Source of the DNA: Gnetum montanum
Taxonomy: Eukaryota > Streptophyta > Gnetopsida > Gnetales > Gnetaceae
Reading direction: 5' to 3'
NCBI GenBank assembly: GCA_015680685.1
Contig: MNCI01034303.1
Location: 117,718 to 181,717 of the forward strand
DNA: 64,000 bases
How positions within the stretch are numbered: the first letter of the stretch is position 1; each line of letters starts with the position of its first letter. This document shows positions 45,584-57,457 of the stretch, piece after piece. The notes below the pieces were generated by a model. That model ran no database searches. It saw only the letters and a program-made list of their open reading frames with translations, and was not told the origin of the DNA. The translations under genes were made by a program, and so were the position numbers.

Positions 45584-47930
45584 ATGAATCCAAATCAACC
45601 TTCCACATTAGTGTCTAACACATTTGACACCACAGTCCACCCAAACTGTGTTGCACTAAGCCATAAACAATACAATTTTTTTGTGCCAAAATCTAAGAAA
45701 GATTACCAATGGATTTCCTTGACATGGAGGTAAAGTAAGACTATGAATGAGCCCATCAAGACAGATGGGAGTATAACCCCTTTTTGTTTGACATAATCCC
45801 ACTCACAGAGTCCTACCACCAGCTATTGTCCTAACTCATCCATATAAATGAGCAAAATGTAGGAACAACCTATGAGGAAGCCTCACAGGAGGAAGAAGAT
45901 GAGTTTGAGGCCTTCTCTAATCACGAGAGCCCCTTCTACATAATCTTCCAACAACTGCTCCCTAGTATGACTCCTTGGTTCAGTCCACCCATCCTCTTTG
46001 AGATGGTGACTATGCCAACTTAGCCTTCCTTGTAAGTGGCCACTGCATTTACCCAACTCTATGCTCACATAGGGGCCACCTCCCATACATAGTTAATTTT
46101 GGCATCTTACATCTCACTTGTCTCATCAGCACCCTCAGCATCCATCCAACCCACTTGTGTGTGGTCCACCTCAGTCATCATACCCATCTCTTAGCCAACA
46201 CATCAACTAAACCCATCTACTATGACATTAAACTGGCAATGACCATCTACTACAATGTTAAATTCATAATAATTGTTTCCTACAATGTTAAACTAGAAAA
46301 ATTTGCAACCAACAATCCAGCTCTATACTGTACAACCAATGTAAGCCCAACTAATGCAACTAGATGGCACATCCCCAAGCTTGGATCAAGCATTCTAGCT
46401 GATCCAACGTTTGTTAGAGAAGATTAACCAGATCAAAGCTACCTCCTTTGAAACCATGAAGATGGTGGAATTCTATTAGGATGATCCCATAAGTACTTTA
46501 GTCCCACCACTAACTTTCCCAATTGGGGTCTCATTGCCTTAACTCACCAAGTATAATGGTGAGGGGGATCCCAAAGTGCACTTGGTCATGTTCGGGTTTG
46601 AGTGCTTACTTTTGCAATGATGGCCACATGCCATCATGCATGTCTTCTCCATATCTCTCACTAGCAAGGCCTTAGACTAATATTATGTGCTATCCATGGC
46701 CTCAATCTTTTCTTTAAAGAATATCATAATCCAATTTGTGACATTCTTTAGGTTGAACATAAAGCCTAAAGCAACCCTTGACTAGCTCATACAAGTCAAG
46801 CAGGGACCCCTAGAGCTCATGTTAAGATTCCTCCAATGCTGGAATACCACATTGAGTGAAATGCATGAACCCCTAGTAGAGATGCACCTACTAGCCATCT
46901 TCAAGGGTGTAGTGAATAACTTCATCAAGTTCAAACTATATTACTTGGCTCCAAAGTCTCTTAGCTAAGCATTTTCCTAAACAAAGTGCATAGAGGAGGT
47001 AACACAAGTTAGTAATGACTTGGCCTATGTGGCCTATAGACACCAATAGACACCAATGTGCGTGCAAGAAAAACACAATAGTGGAAATAGTGGCCACAAG
47101 TACAAAAGCAATCAACTAGGGCACAATGGCTAAGTAGCCTAAGTCTCCAACTTACAAAGCCACCAACTCTTGTTCCAACTTGCCTACATTGGTAGGGGCC
47201 ACCCCAAGGCCCAACTTTGAGTGCAAGGATCACTCAAAGTATACACTGCTATTGATGGAACCCTCTAAATTGCTGGAGTGGCTCCTGAAAGCCAGGCAAA
47301 TCCAATACAAACATTTATTGGATATTTTCCATCAAAAACATGTCAAGTACTACAAACTATACCCAACCTCAGTGATAACAAATAAGCCCCTAGTCCCACA
47401 AAACTTCAATATGGAACAATACTATCATTACCACCATATGTTTGGCCATAGTACAGACAACTATTCTGCTTTACAATATGACCTGAAAAGAATGATAGAA
47501 TGGGCCAATTGGTGGTTGATGTAGTGAGCTAATCCAATGTAGATGACACCCCCTATGTCATAAACTCCATCAGCATAGGTGGCAAGTCTAAACCTGCACA
47601 ATAACCTTTTTTGATCCACATGCCTCCCAGCAAGGCAAGGATCCCCTTGGCCTCCACAAGAAAGAGGCCTACCTTTGTTATCAAAGTGCTAGCTTAGGCA
47701 CCCACAACACCCTTTGTGATCAAGGTCCCATAGCAGCCATCTACTAAGATGTTAAATTGACATGACGTAGCAATAATAACTACTAAGAAACCTTTCATCA
47801 TTGAGGTGCCACAACAAGTTGGGCCTACAAAAACTACTAAACCACTATTTGTCATAGGGATTCCACAACGTCATGCCCACTCACCTACCCAAAGCCCAAC
47901 AATGGGCAATGTCTCAATATCTCCTCCTTA
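45584..47930 (+). pseudogene. gag of element H (broken)
   Basis: ATG 45584 (MNPNQPST). An acidic stretch EEASQEEEDEFEAFSNHES lies near 45877. The core contains LTKYNGEGDPKVHLVMFGFE (46539-46598) and ISLTSKALD; element I has FTKYDGEGDPNSHLIIFCFE at 59097. A long frame with scattered TAG stops runs from about 45775 to 47930. The later part has PFVIKVP-like repeats (47710-47860), also present in I. Confidence 0.75.
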
Positions 47931-48199
47931 AAGGGATAACCCCACTAGCAAATTGGATAGGTCTACCAAATGGCAATGCAAGAGGATGAATGAGTTCCTC
48001 ACAACCCCCATGGCCAAAGCAAAGGTCATAACCAACAAGCAACAACTGAACACTAGGATCCTTGCTCCCAAGTAGGCTAAGCAACCCAAGCCTGAGTCCC
48101 CTCCATGAGAAATCCATCTCTCAAGCTTCATGGAGGAAGTCAAAGCCAACACAATGGTTGATGACAAGGATTTTGTAGTTGCACTAACCTAGGTGAAAC

Positions 48200-48936
48200 A
48201 AATGCTCAAGAAAAAGAACATAGCATTGAGTTTGTATGATCTGGTCATGACCTCATATACTCACCACCAAGCATTGGCCTAAATGTTGGCCTTCATTCTT
48301 GTTATGGAGGAAATCCTTATAGATGAGAACACCATCCATGCAATGATGTTGCCTTTTTCACCATAGGAGTTAGGTTCAACATCCCTAGCATTTCACAGTG
48401 ATGTAATCAAGGTTAACCTCAAACAAGGAAAGGTTACTACCACTGCACTATCCATTAGCATATGTGTTGGGTAGTGCATAATTCTCAGAGTGCATGTTAA
48501 TGATGGTGTAACAAAAAACATAGTCTTGTACTCCATCATCAATAAGCTAGCCTTGGCAAACAAAATCAAGCCAACCAAAATCACGTGTCTAAAATCCTTC
48601 AATGGATCACCTGTCACCTTTAGGGGTATAATCAACTTAGCCTTTGTGGTAGGAGAGCAATTCCCCATCAATGTAGATTTTACTATCATAGAGGAGATGC
48701 CAAACTTCAACCTGATCCTAGGTAGGTCTTGGCTAGCTCAACTATGGATTGTCTCCTCTCCCATCCACCAGGAAGTCCACCTTCCATACAAAGGTGGTCA
48801 AGTTATCATCCATGGTGATAACACCTCCTCTTTGACTATCCACAACATGGACATGGAGCAAGTGTCAAAGGTGGAGTTTCTTAGTAATCCATCTATGAAA
48901 ACCAATGCAATGCATAAGGCTAACACAGCCAAATAA
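48200..48936 (+). pseudogene. Linker and retropepsin-like protease of element H
   Basis: A linker LSLYDLVMTSYTHHQALA (48228-48281) is conserved in I (LSLYDLVITSSTHHEALVKM near 60760). The protease has VHVNDGVTKNIVLYSI near 48492, where a D-x-G active site is expected. FTIIEEMPNFNLILGRSWLA (48679-48738) carries the ILGRSWL motif of gypsy retropepsins. The frame 48490-48936 is still open, so this domain is better preserved than the rest. Confidence 0.75.
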
Positions 48937-49289
48937 GTAGTTGAAGCCAATAGTCATCCAGAGGATCCTAGGCCCTCTATGTCCCCTAATCCAAACTAGA
49001 TTAGGAAACAACTGCCTGTTAAGGCACTCCCTTAGCTGAAAATGCACTAGGCACTTGCCTACCCCTTGCCTCTACTTGCCATGCATTTTTTACTTTCATT
49101 TGCATCGCACTAGCCTATGCATTTACATTTTTCCTATACACTTAGATGATGTATTTTGTTTTTTTCACATGTTTTTTTGCTTTGTTTATGAATTCATTGA
49201 CTTAGCTTATGCATTGAATTAGAAAAACATCAAAATACATAAAAATCATAAAACTAAAACTACAAAAAACACTTAGCTTGAAAAGGCCT
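48937..49289 (+). other. End of the H polyprotein and spacer
   Basis: After the stop at 48936, RKQLPVKALP-like codons near 49006 mark the last piece with similarity to I (RRQLHN near 61600). RT should follow but the sequence turns into AT-rich spacer. Confidence 0.45.
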
Positions 49290-49920
49290 TAAACTAGCCC
49301 ATAGCCTGAAATGAATTTAAACTAGTAACCTATGGCCTACCATAGCCTTAAATTGTCAACGTATGGCCTGAAATGGCCTTAAACCATCAACCCCTTTGCG
49401 ATAGCCTAAAATGGCCTTAAACTAGTGATGGCCTGAAATGGCCTAAAACTAGCAATACTTGATGGCTCGAAATGGCCTTAAACTACTGCTGCAGCCCAAA
49501 ATAGCCTAAAAATATTTCTCTTCACATTGCTTTCATTTCATTTGTGCATTTTAACTCTATTTATGAAAAGTGTAGCTTGATGTCATTTTTCTAGTTGATT
49601 TTTGTAGGATCTTGTAAGCACACAACATGACTACACATGTAGCATTGCACCTCATGCAAGCAAGGTAAGCACTAGTCCATCATGATGCAAAAAATTGGCA
49701 CAGATAGTCTACTAAGACTATAAACTGGTGCAACAGTTTCCTATGACTATAAACTAGTGTAGCAGTCCACTATGACAATAAATTGGCACAAATTGTCCTT
49801 GGGTCATGAAATTAAACTAACACAATGGCTCATCTGCTACAACATTAAACTAGCACACAATAGTTTTCTAAGACTATAAACTAGCACTTCATGGTGTTCT
49901 AGGACCTTAAACTAGGTTTG
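49290..49920 (+). repeat. Two degenerate tandem arrays in H
   Basis: 49290-49510 repeats a 25-40 bp unit containing GGCCTGAAATGGCCTTAAAC. 49690-49920 repeats a unit like AAGACTATAAACTAGCACAA. The core TTAAACTAG is shared, and similar words are in the gag region near 46220-46310. Element I keeps a short version (61850-61910). Confidence 0.8.
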
Positions 49921-51033
49921 CACACTTATAGCATCATCACCTCCCACCATTCTACTAATCTTTTGGAGCACTTGCCATTGGTGTAGCCTAGTGTAGCATT
50001 TTACACATTTGCAACATCTTTGTAGCTAGCACTTGTAGCATCTTCACATCTAGCATTTGCACTTGCATTTGATGTTGTATGATTTTCTTATCTTCTTGAA
50101 GTTGTATTTACAAGATGAAGCCTCAAAGGTGGTCATGTAGAGATGCATCTCATCGCAACAACAAGTCACCACATTGCTCCAATGTGCATGATTGGACCAG
50201 TTAAGCTATTCAAAAATGCACATCTTCATCATCTTATTACATCCTATGTACATCCACCCCTTCATCCCAATAGCCTTGTATCCCTCGCATACTCATGAGT
50301 GCACATCCCTCTAATGCATATGCATTGTGATACACATTGCATTCTCTTCACATCAACTATAGAACCTAAGGTGGACATAGCACAACTCATCTCTTGGGGA
50401 GCCTCTATTGGTGGGTCAAAGCCTAAGAGGATGTAACATAACTCATCTCAAGGAGGAAATACCTATCCTACAGGTGCAACACAGTTGCATCAATGTAAAG
50501 CATATCTTGTGGCATGTAGTCCACTCGATGGCCAACACCTTACAACTAAAATTTTGCAATATGCAAAACCCAACAAAGGTTTTCCTTGTAGCAAAGCAAA
50601 GAAGTAAAAAAAAAGTAAGAAGAAAAAAAAATAAAAATTATGGGAAAAAGCACATCTACAAGCAAATCAACAACGCTACAATTTTGCAACTAGCCTAGCC
50701 TTGAATTAACTTTGACTATCTCATGAGCATTTTGATGAGAGATCAATGTTTTAGGAGTAAGCAACTCTATGTCATGGTCACCATCCATCATGCTGACTTC
50801 ATATTTTACATCATTATTTTCATTTCATCTCTTCTATTTACATTTCATTTCCCTTGCACTACCTATACCCTTTTCCCTCAACAAACCCTTACCCATAGCA
50901 CTCTTGAACATGGTGCAACAACACCTGATTGGTACCAATGAGTGATGTTAGTGCCATGTCTACTATGGTGTTTTGTGATTCTTTATGGATGTCTCTTAGG
51001 CCACTCCTCTAGATGTCAACAAAGAGGGGCCAA
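49921..51033 (+). other. 3' internal region of H
   Basis: 'gtagcat' and 'cttgcac' words are frequent, and short ORFs at 50408-50941 show no similarity. It ends in the purine tract AAAGAGGGGCCAA before the 3' LTR. Confidence 0.45.
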
Positions 51034-52852
51034 TGAAACACCACAAAATTTGGAGCTATTTATTCTCAACTACAAATTTGGCTAAGTTTTAGAACGATGG
51101 CACTTTTTGTAAATTTTTCTAACTATTGGAACTATGTTGTCTACTACACCAGAGCATAGTTGGCCCAATGGAGAGTGTAGTCATTTCCAATTGCTAGATT
51201 CATAAAATTTTTCTAAGTGTTAGAATGATGACACTTTCTGCAAATTTTTCTAAGTGCTAGGACTATGCTCTCCACTGCAGTAGGGCATATTAAGCTTTAA
51301 CAACCAATTTTCTACAATTTTGGCTAAGTGTTAGAATGATGACATAAGCTATAGAAATTTTTCTAAGTGTTTTGTTATGCTCTCATTCTCCCTTGCCATG
51401 CTCTAGAGTGTAGCAAGCACAACATGTACTTTAGTGGCTAGTTTGCATGTGTGAAGCCATAAGTTATCAAGCTAGCTCAAAATGGAAGAGGAATTTGGAA
51501 AATTTCTTAACTTCTGAGGCTACCCCTCCTACTACACTCTCGAGTGTAGCTAGCATAGCAAGAACAAGGACTACAATATTTTCCAAATTTTTCAAAGTGT
51601 CCATGCTACACCTTGTCCCTTTCTGCTATGCTCATGAGCGTAGCAATGCTGGACTTTAGTTTTTTGCAAAATTTTCCTAACTATTAGGTTATGCTCTAGA
51701 GCATAGCTAGCGTAGCAACATGGAATTACCTCCAAAAGAGTTCAAAGCTTAGCACAAGCCTTCATTCCAGCTCTAGCACTCCTCTAACAAGCCAGATTAG
51801 CAATTTGCATTTCTTCTACACCTCCCATTTGTACCAAATTGTACCTACATTTTAGAGCATAGCAAGTGTAGCAAGGGGTAAGCATAGTGAGCGTAGCAAT
51901 AAAAGCTAGAAAATTTTTTGAACTTTTTCTAGTCACCTCTAAATTTAGAAAATTTTCTAAATTTTTCTTGTAGTCCCATCTACTACACTATCATGTGGCA
52001 CCCAATCTACATTTTGGACTAATCCTATCCCTATAAATACCCTTGGAACCCCAATGTTTTAGGGGTTAGTAGTTGGCACTTTCATTTGGCATTTGGAATT
52101 TTGGCATCTTGGCACTTAGCTCTATGGGCAAATGAGACCCAGAGCACACCACACTAGTAGAGTGGCATAGTTGCACTACATGGTATGTCGCAGCCCTATT
52201 GCAACCCTACATTACACAATACATCATACCCCCATTACAGCCCTATAGAACATTGCATGGTACACTACAATGGCCAACTTTTTAGGCATGGTTCATTACA
52301 ACAAGCGTTAGACTTCACAGCTCAACATCACTGAGACTATGACTATGCTCCCATTGCTCCTATTATACACTATGTACCTTATGAGTCCCTTTGGAGTTAA
52401 TTACACTCTCATTTGAGGTGGTCTTCCATTTCTCTCTCTTGTTTCTAGCATTTTCTTACATTTTTCTTGTGTATTTTTGCATTTTTTTATGTATTGTCAC
52501 ACTATACTATGCTTGGGTGGTAGTCTCTGTGAGTTGACATCCTCATTTTGGTTGAAACCCTTGGCTATGCTCTTTTCCATTCCATGGCTACACTCTACTT
52601 AGCACCATCAAACACCACTTTGACACTTAGTAGCATTTCATGTTGTTTGCACTTGCATTTCGACTAACCATGCCACCCCACGGTTGCACCCACCACCCCG
52701 GTTGCAATCACCAAAGTTCCCATTCAAACAATAAAACCATTTAGGGTGCTCTACCTCCATTTCCAACAAGGCCCTCACATGGAGGTGAGGTTAAGGCTAT
52801 GCACCCATTGATCCCTTGGTGATTCTCGCCATCAATATTTTCAATTTTTACA
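51034..52852 (+). repeat. 3' LTR of element H
   Basis: 1819 bp, TGAAACACC...TTTTTACA. It pairs with 43171-44974, including the palindrome array. Confidence 0.93.
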
Positions 52853-52857
52853 TCCAC

Positions 52858-55335
52858 ATTGGCTTCGGTCATTATGGAAATGAACTTCGATCCATTCATG
52901 AAATTCACATCTGAAGCAGTGCAAACACAAATCAAAGCATCTCCATTGTGGCCAATCCTATCTAATAGTAGTGAATGGTACTTGGGGAAAGTCTATCAAC
53001 TCTAGCACAATAAGGATGAGGGTACCACTGTGAATATCTATGGGGTGAATGTCTCTTATGTAGTCAAAGATATAGTTGCAGCTCTTAGCCTATATAATGA
53101 AAGGACGAAGGTTGCTCACCTATCTACTAGATCCAACCTTGAAATGAAGAGACTGTGGCTGAAGTAGGCATATGAAAAAGAAGATAAATCATACCATGAG
53201 ATGACCTTGGAAGAGAGAACTTACTTCAAGATTATAACATACCACCTATTTTCCACTAAAGGGCTCAATCACTTATGCAGCTAGGAGAAGCACCATTTTA
53301 ATGGAAAAATTTTCAATTAACCTTTCTTAGTACTATTTCATAGAAATTCAATAGCAATTCAAAGAAACAAAATCAAGGATATCAACACTTCCATTTCCCT
53401 ATCTAATTAGAAAGTTGTGCAAGCACGCAAGAATCTTAGGATATACCATTGATATCCTTCAAAAGGGTCAACATGCCTCCTTTGTAGAGATCCTCAAAAC
53501 CATAGCACTAAGAAAAGATTCTAGTGAGGAGAAAGAAGCTAAAAAGGAGGTAGAACCAAGAACTAAAATGCAACAAGAGCCTGAGTAGCACCAACAAACA
53601 CAAGCTCTGCCACTACCGCTGCAAGATTATAGACCATTGATGAGCCACATGCAAAGAATTATTGATACTATCAGCTAGGGGAGTAGGGGTGAGGCTAATC
53701 TCTTCTGGGTTATGAATAACATTTTGTGGCCCATGATATCAACTGATCCAACAAGGGGAGAGATATCAATTCAATCAGGAGGAGGTGAATCCCAATCATT
53801 GCACTAGATTTCTAGGAATGCTACATCCTTTCAAGTCACATTGGAAATAGGAGAAGGTGACATAGTCATGGTGCTACAACATGAAGATGTAGTAGGCATA
53901 GCAGAGGTGATCACTAATCACATCAAGGAATCATTCAATGTTCCTATTGTGCCTTCAAATGATCTAGCAGGGACAAAAGATGCACAAATGATGGTTAGGA
54001 TCTAAATGACTCCTGTAATGCATGAGGATGTACTTGATTGTTTGCTACAAACAAGTTAAGTGATGACCACTCTGTTTGACATCCCAGTGATTTCACTGTG
54101 GGACAATCAGACCCCATCACTACAAAAGAAAAGTTGGTCACTACTGAGGTTAGGGTAGAGCATGTAAAAGTTGAGGTGCAAATATTGTAAGAAGAGTTGG
54201 TTGCCCTACATGCTGAGTGATAGGATCCTATCCATTTCATCACACTAGACCAACTAGAGTAGTTTTTTATGGAGGAGCTTACCAAACTGGAAAAGGAGAG
54301 AGTAGCTATAGAGCAAGAAAAGGAGATGGTGGTCTAGAATGCCTCTACTACAGATGCACAAACTCATGCACATAAAAAGGCATTGAATGCTATTCAAGAA
54401 GAAAATAAGTAGCTTGCTAAAGAGAATGCCTAGTTAACCATAGTGAAAAAGAAAAATAACATCTTGGAAGAGAGTCTCCACCAGTTGAGGAAACAACTAG
54501 TGAGGGTGAACCAAGATATGAGTTGATTGGTCTGAGAAAATAGAACCCTCTCTATGAAGGAGGCATGTGCTATTCATCAAAAGACAACAATCAAGATCAA
54601 TGCATGGCATAATGAGGCCAAAAAATACAAAAATCTAAAAGAACACTTTTGAGACTTGGTTGGCATGTACAATAAAATTAATGAGAAAGAAATCAAGATG
54701 GCCAAGGCCCACATCAGCTCTTTGGCTGCACAAAATTCTGAATGGCAAGCCATTTTGGACAATTATACCATGGTCCAATAAGCGGAATTTAAAAATAAGG
54801 ACCTACAATTTGAAGATTTAAAGGAATACATGGTGTTGACTAACCTTAGATATGCCAACCTTGCCATGTTAATAGCAATCATCCTTGAAGTGAGTTGGAG
54901 AAGAAAGTGGCAACCACTTACACATTATATGAGAAGAAGTTTGTGAATTGAAAGGATTCTTTCCAAAAGTTACAAGTGGAAAATTTAGAATTAGAGGTGG
55001 TCAAAGCTAGCTACTAGGGACAAAAAGATGTAGCCTCAAACCTATCTAGAAGATTTACAGACTATCATGAGCTAAGGGATAAAGATAGAGCCTTTGAGGA
55101 GGAATGATGATAGTTTGTGACATGGTACGTCAAGAAAAATCAAATGTTTTTGCAACTACAATGTCCTTGGAATGTAGCAATGCTAGCACACATCGGCACA
55201 GTAGCCTAGATGGTGCATGATCCAAGGATGAAGGAGGAAACATTTTAGGCCTTACTCAACTGTTATAAACTCCAGTGACATGATGATAAAGGAAAGAAAT
55301 CAATGGAAGAGCCATCACCTCTAGGCACTACATGA
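52858..55335 (+). pseudogene. Extra ORF of element F, segment 2
   Basis: Continues the frame of 42920-43170 after element H. First part: LASVIMEMNFDPFMKFTSEA (52859-52918), then SEWYLGKVYQLWHNKDEG (52968-53021), VNIYGVNVSYVVKDIVAALS (53031-53090) and TYFKIITYHLF (53221-53253). The layout (FY-x-x-L, V-x-G-V-x-V-x-x-x-x-x-x-I-x-x-x-L) recalls the 'putative plant transposon protein' domain found in Athila-related ORFs; this is inference. A middle region has GEGDIVMVLQHEDVVGIAEV (53848-53907). From about 54280 it is Lys/Glu/Gln-rich with heptad-like spacing (coiled coil), for example KYKNLKEHF and NKINEKEIKMAKAHISSLAA. It ends near a stop at 55335. It matches segments 3 and 4 of A. Many stops and at least one frame change. 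With segment 1 the original is about 900 codons. Confidence 0.7.
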
Positions 55336-55352
55336 GCCAGCGCGCGCACCAT

Positions 55353-55373
55353 CCCCCCCCCCCCCCCCCCCCN
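55353..55373. repeat. C homopolymer ending in N
   Basis: Twenty C followed by one N, just after the end of the extra ORF. Preceded by GCGCGCGC. Length is likely unreliable. Confidence 0.9.
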
Positions 55374-55551
55374 TTGTTTTGTAATAATGTGTTCCATTTC
55401 TATATTGCACCATTGCTGCATGCAAAGAGTCAGTTATTTTGTCCATTGTTGGAGTTAGTTAATAATTCCATACCTACCAATATTTTGTAAAGGACTTGTT
55501 TCCCATTTTTTGTTGAACTCAAGGATGAATTTTCATTCAATCATGGGGGTA
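55374..55551 (+). other. Segment between extra ORF and 3' LTR of F, with polypurine tract
   Basis: Matches B 11860-12013 and D 22250-22419 (shared 'aataattccatac...ccaatattttgtaa', 'aaggatgaattttcattcaa'). It ends with CATGGGGGTA at 55542-55551, the presumed polypurine tract. Confidence 0.75.
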
Positions 55552-56392
55552 TGATGAATGGTGATTTGATGGGCCTCAACATTGGATACATGACATTAGA
55601 GTCTCAACATCATGTACCTAATGTTAGATACCTAAGGTTGCCTCATTTGGACCTTGCCTATAAATACTACACTTGGGCTTTCGAATGAGACAACTTAGAT
55701 CTTTAGAAATAGTTATTTTTCAGTTTCTTTTTTGCTATTCTCCATGCATACCCACAATGTGATGCTTGTAATTATATGACACCTTTGTTCAAGTGTGGAG
55801 TACTTGGACATGGTACATGATTGGCAATAAAGGTCGAGATTACTTCCATCATTATAGAATTCACTTAGCTTAATATTATTATTTTAATTATTTAATGCCT
55901 CCTTAGTTAAATATTTCCATTTATTATTATTTACTATTCTTATTGTTAAGTAGAATGTGTACGCCTTAATCACAAATGTTTAAGTGTAAATACATGGTCA
56001 CCTAGAGGTGTATCATTTGGCACAACTAGTGACATATACTTGGTAAACCCAGAAGTAGCTCCATGAAGTCCAAGACATGTACAAACGATTATGAGTAGAT
56101 ACCATCGCTATAGGATAATTTAGACTTTATTTTTTTCATTATTCATTAGTTAATAAATTTATCTCTTTTCATCGCCAAGAGTAGCATAGAGTTAAGAAAC
56201 ATCATACACCTCACTTTGGACTATACCATATGTGACAAAGCTACCACTAGTCCAAGTGGGAAGACAATGAGCTGTGATCAAATCATAACAATCTAGATGT
56301 CACAACTAGTCCCATCCATGGGATTTGACTAGATCATGTGTGAATGTTTGTGATTCATATGGTTGAGCATAGGAGTACCTTTCCACTCATCA
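55552..56392 (+). repeat. 3' LTR of element F
   Basis: 841 bp, TGATGAATG...CACTCATCA, followed by the CTAAT duplication. Confidence 0.92.
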
Positions 56393-56523
56393 CTAATAAA
56401 TAATTATTTGTCCCAATGCCTAATACAAATTCAAAATTGAATCTAAAATGAATATTTTATTATGTTTATGTTAGATATTTTGATGAATTACATAATGAGA
56501 ACAATCCATTGAATGAGGTAACT
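56393..56523. other. Short spacer between F and I
   Basis: The CTAAT duplication and about 125 bp of AT-rich DNA that belonged to the target of F and I. Nothing recognised. Confidence 0.5.
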
Positions 56524-57434
56524 TGAAACACCCCAATGAAAATATATATTATGTGTAAAAATCCTAATATCCAAGAATTTGCATTGTAATTTGATGGAAA
56601 TATAAAGGTAGAAATAATAATCTATTTCCCTTATGACCTTATTCTTGAAAAGTTTCAAATAATTTCTCATGTGTAAAATGAAGTTTATAACCACAAGTTG
56701 TAAATTTCATTTAGGCTAATATATGAAGTCTTAAAATGTAAATACATTGCCAAAATTGATAACAAAAAGTCAAAAACATTGGTATACTATACATTGTATA
56801 TTTTTTCCACCAAAAGCTTCCAAAATGTTGCAAAAATGATCAAAAATCATGGAAAAATCAATAGCAAGAAATAAGGACTTTCATAGCCTATTTAAGCCAC
56901 AGATTACATCTTTTGAAGGTTTGTTGGATCATTTTGCATTCGGCTAAACTTGAGACTTTTGGAGTAGTGTAGAAATCCAAGAGTCTACAACCATTTTCAT
57001 CTAGCATAGAACATCCAAAGCAGAGAGAACTAGTGACAAATGAAGTGTAGCAGAAGATTGAGTGAAGAAATACAAGTACAAATTTAATGGCAGAATACAT
57101 CCACATTGAATTTTAGAGACATTTTCTATTCTTGAGCTTTTACAGTCCATGATCTATGTTTTCTAAACTATGCTTTCATAGATAATTTAATATAAAAGTT
57201 TGTAGCTTCTTATGTTTGTCATATTATTTTGTTATATTTTTTCTTGGATCTTGATGATAATGTTATTATTTCATTTACATTTCACACTCGGTAATAGAAT
57301 TCCAATCTCTTAAGCAATTAACAAGATTGTTTGAGGTGCTTGTAGGTCCTTTCCAAGGCTTGTAAATTTGTAGGCTAAACTATTTCATTCCAGAATATTT
57401 GGTTCTTCTAGCACCAAATTTTCTAGTTGTTACA
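56524..57434 (+). repeat. 5' LTR of element I
   Basis: 911 bp. Start TGAAACACCCC and end TTGTTACA match the ends of the H LTR; the middle is different and half as long. No partner in the window. Confidence 0.65.
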
Positions 57435-57439
57435 GTTTC

Positions 57440-57457
57440 TGGCATTAGAAGGAGGGC
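57440..57457 (+). other. Primer-site-like sequence of element I
   Basis: TGGCATTAGAAGGAGGGC, same position and type as in H. Confidence 0.6.

Larger units (their letters stand above)
43171..52852 (+). mobile_element. Element H: gag-protease LTR retrotransposon without RT, nested in F
   Basis: LTRs at 43171-44974 and 51034-52852 with a perfect TSD TCCAC (43166-43170 and 52853-52857). The primer-site-like sequence TTTCTGGTGCTTGAAGGAGGGCC follows the 5' LTR, and AAAGAGGGGCCAA precedes the 3' LTR. Inside are gag, a linker and a retropepsin-like domain, then tandem repeats and no RT or integrase. The protease is of Ty3/gypsy type. Non-autonomous. Confidence 0.93.
34282..56392 (+). mobile_element. 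Element F: Athila-like element with gag and extra ORF, no pol
   Basis: LTRs at 34282-35137 and 55552-56392 with a perfect TSD CTAAT (34277-34281 and 56393-56397). It is 22.1 kb as it stands because element H (9.7 kb) and G (about 3 kb) lie inside. Internal order: primer site, gag, post-pol tail, extra ORF, CATGGGGGTA tract, 3' LTR. No protease, RT or integrase was found in the non-nested parts. It begins within a few bases of the end of A's LTR. Confidence 0.92.

Noticed and set aside
47914-48167. Two overlapping minus-strand ORFs
   Set aside because: Antisense to the gag-protease linker of H, with no similarity of their own.
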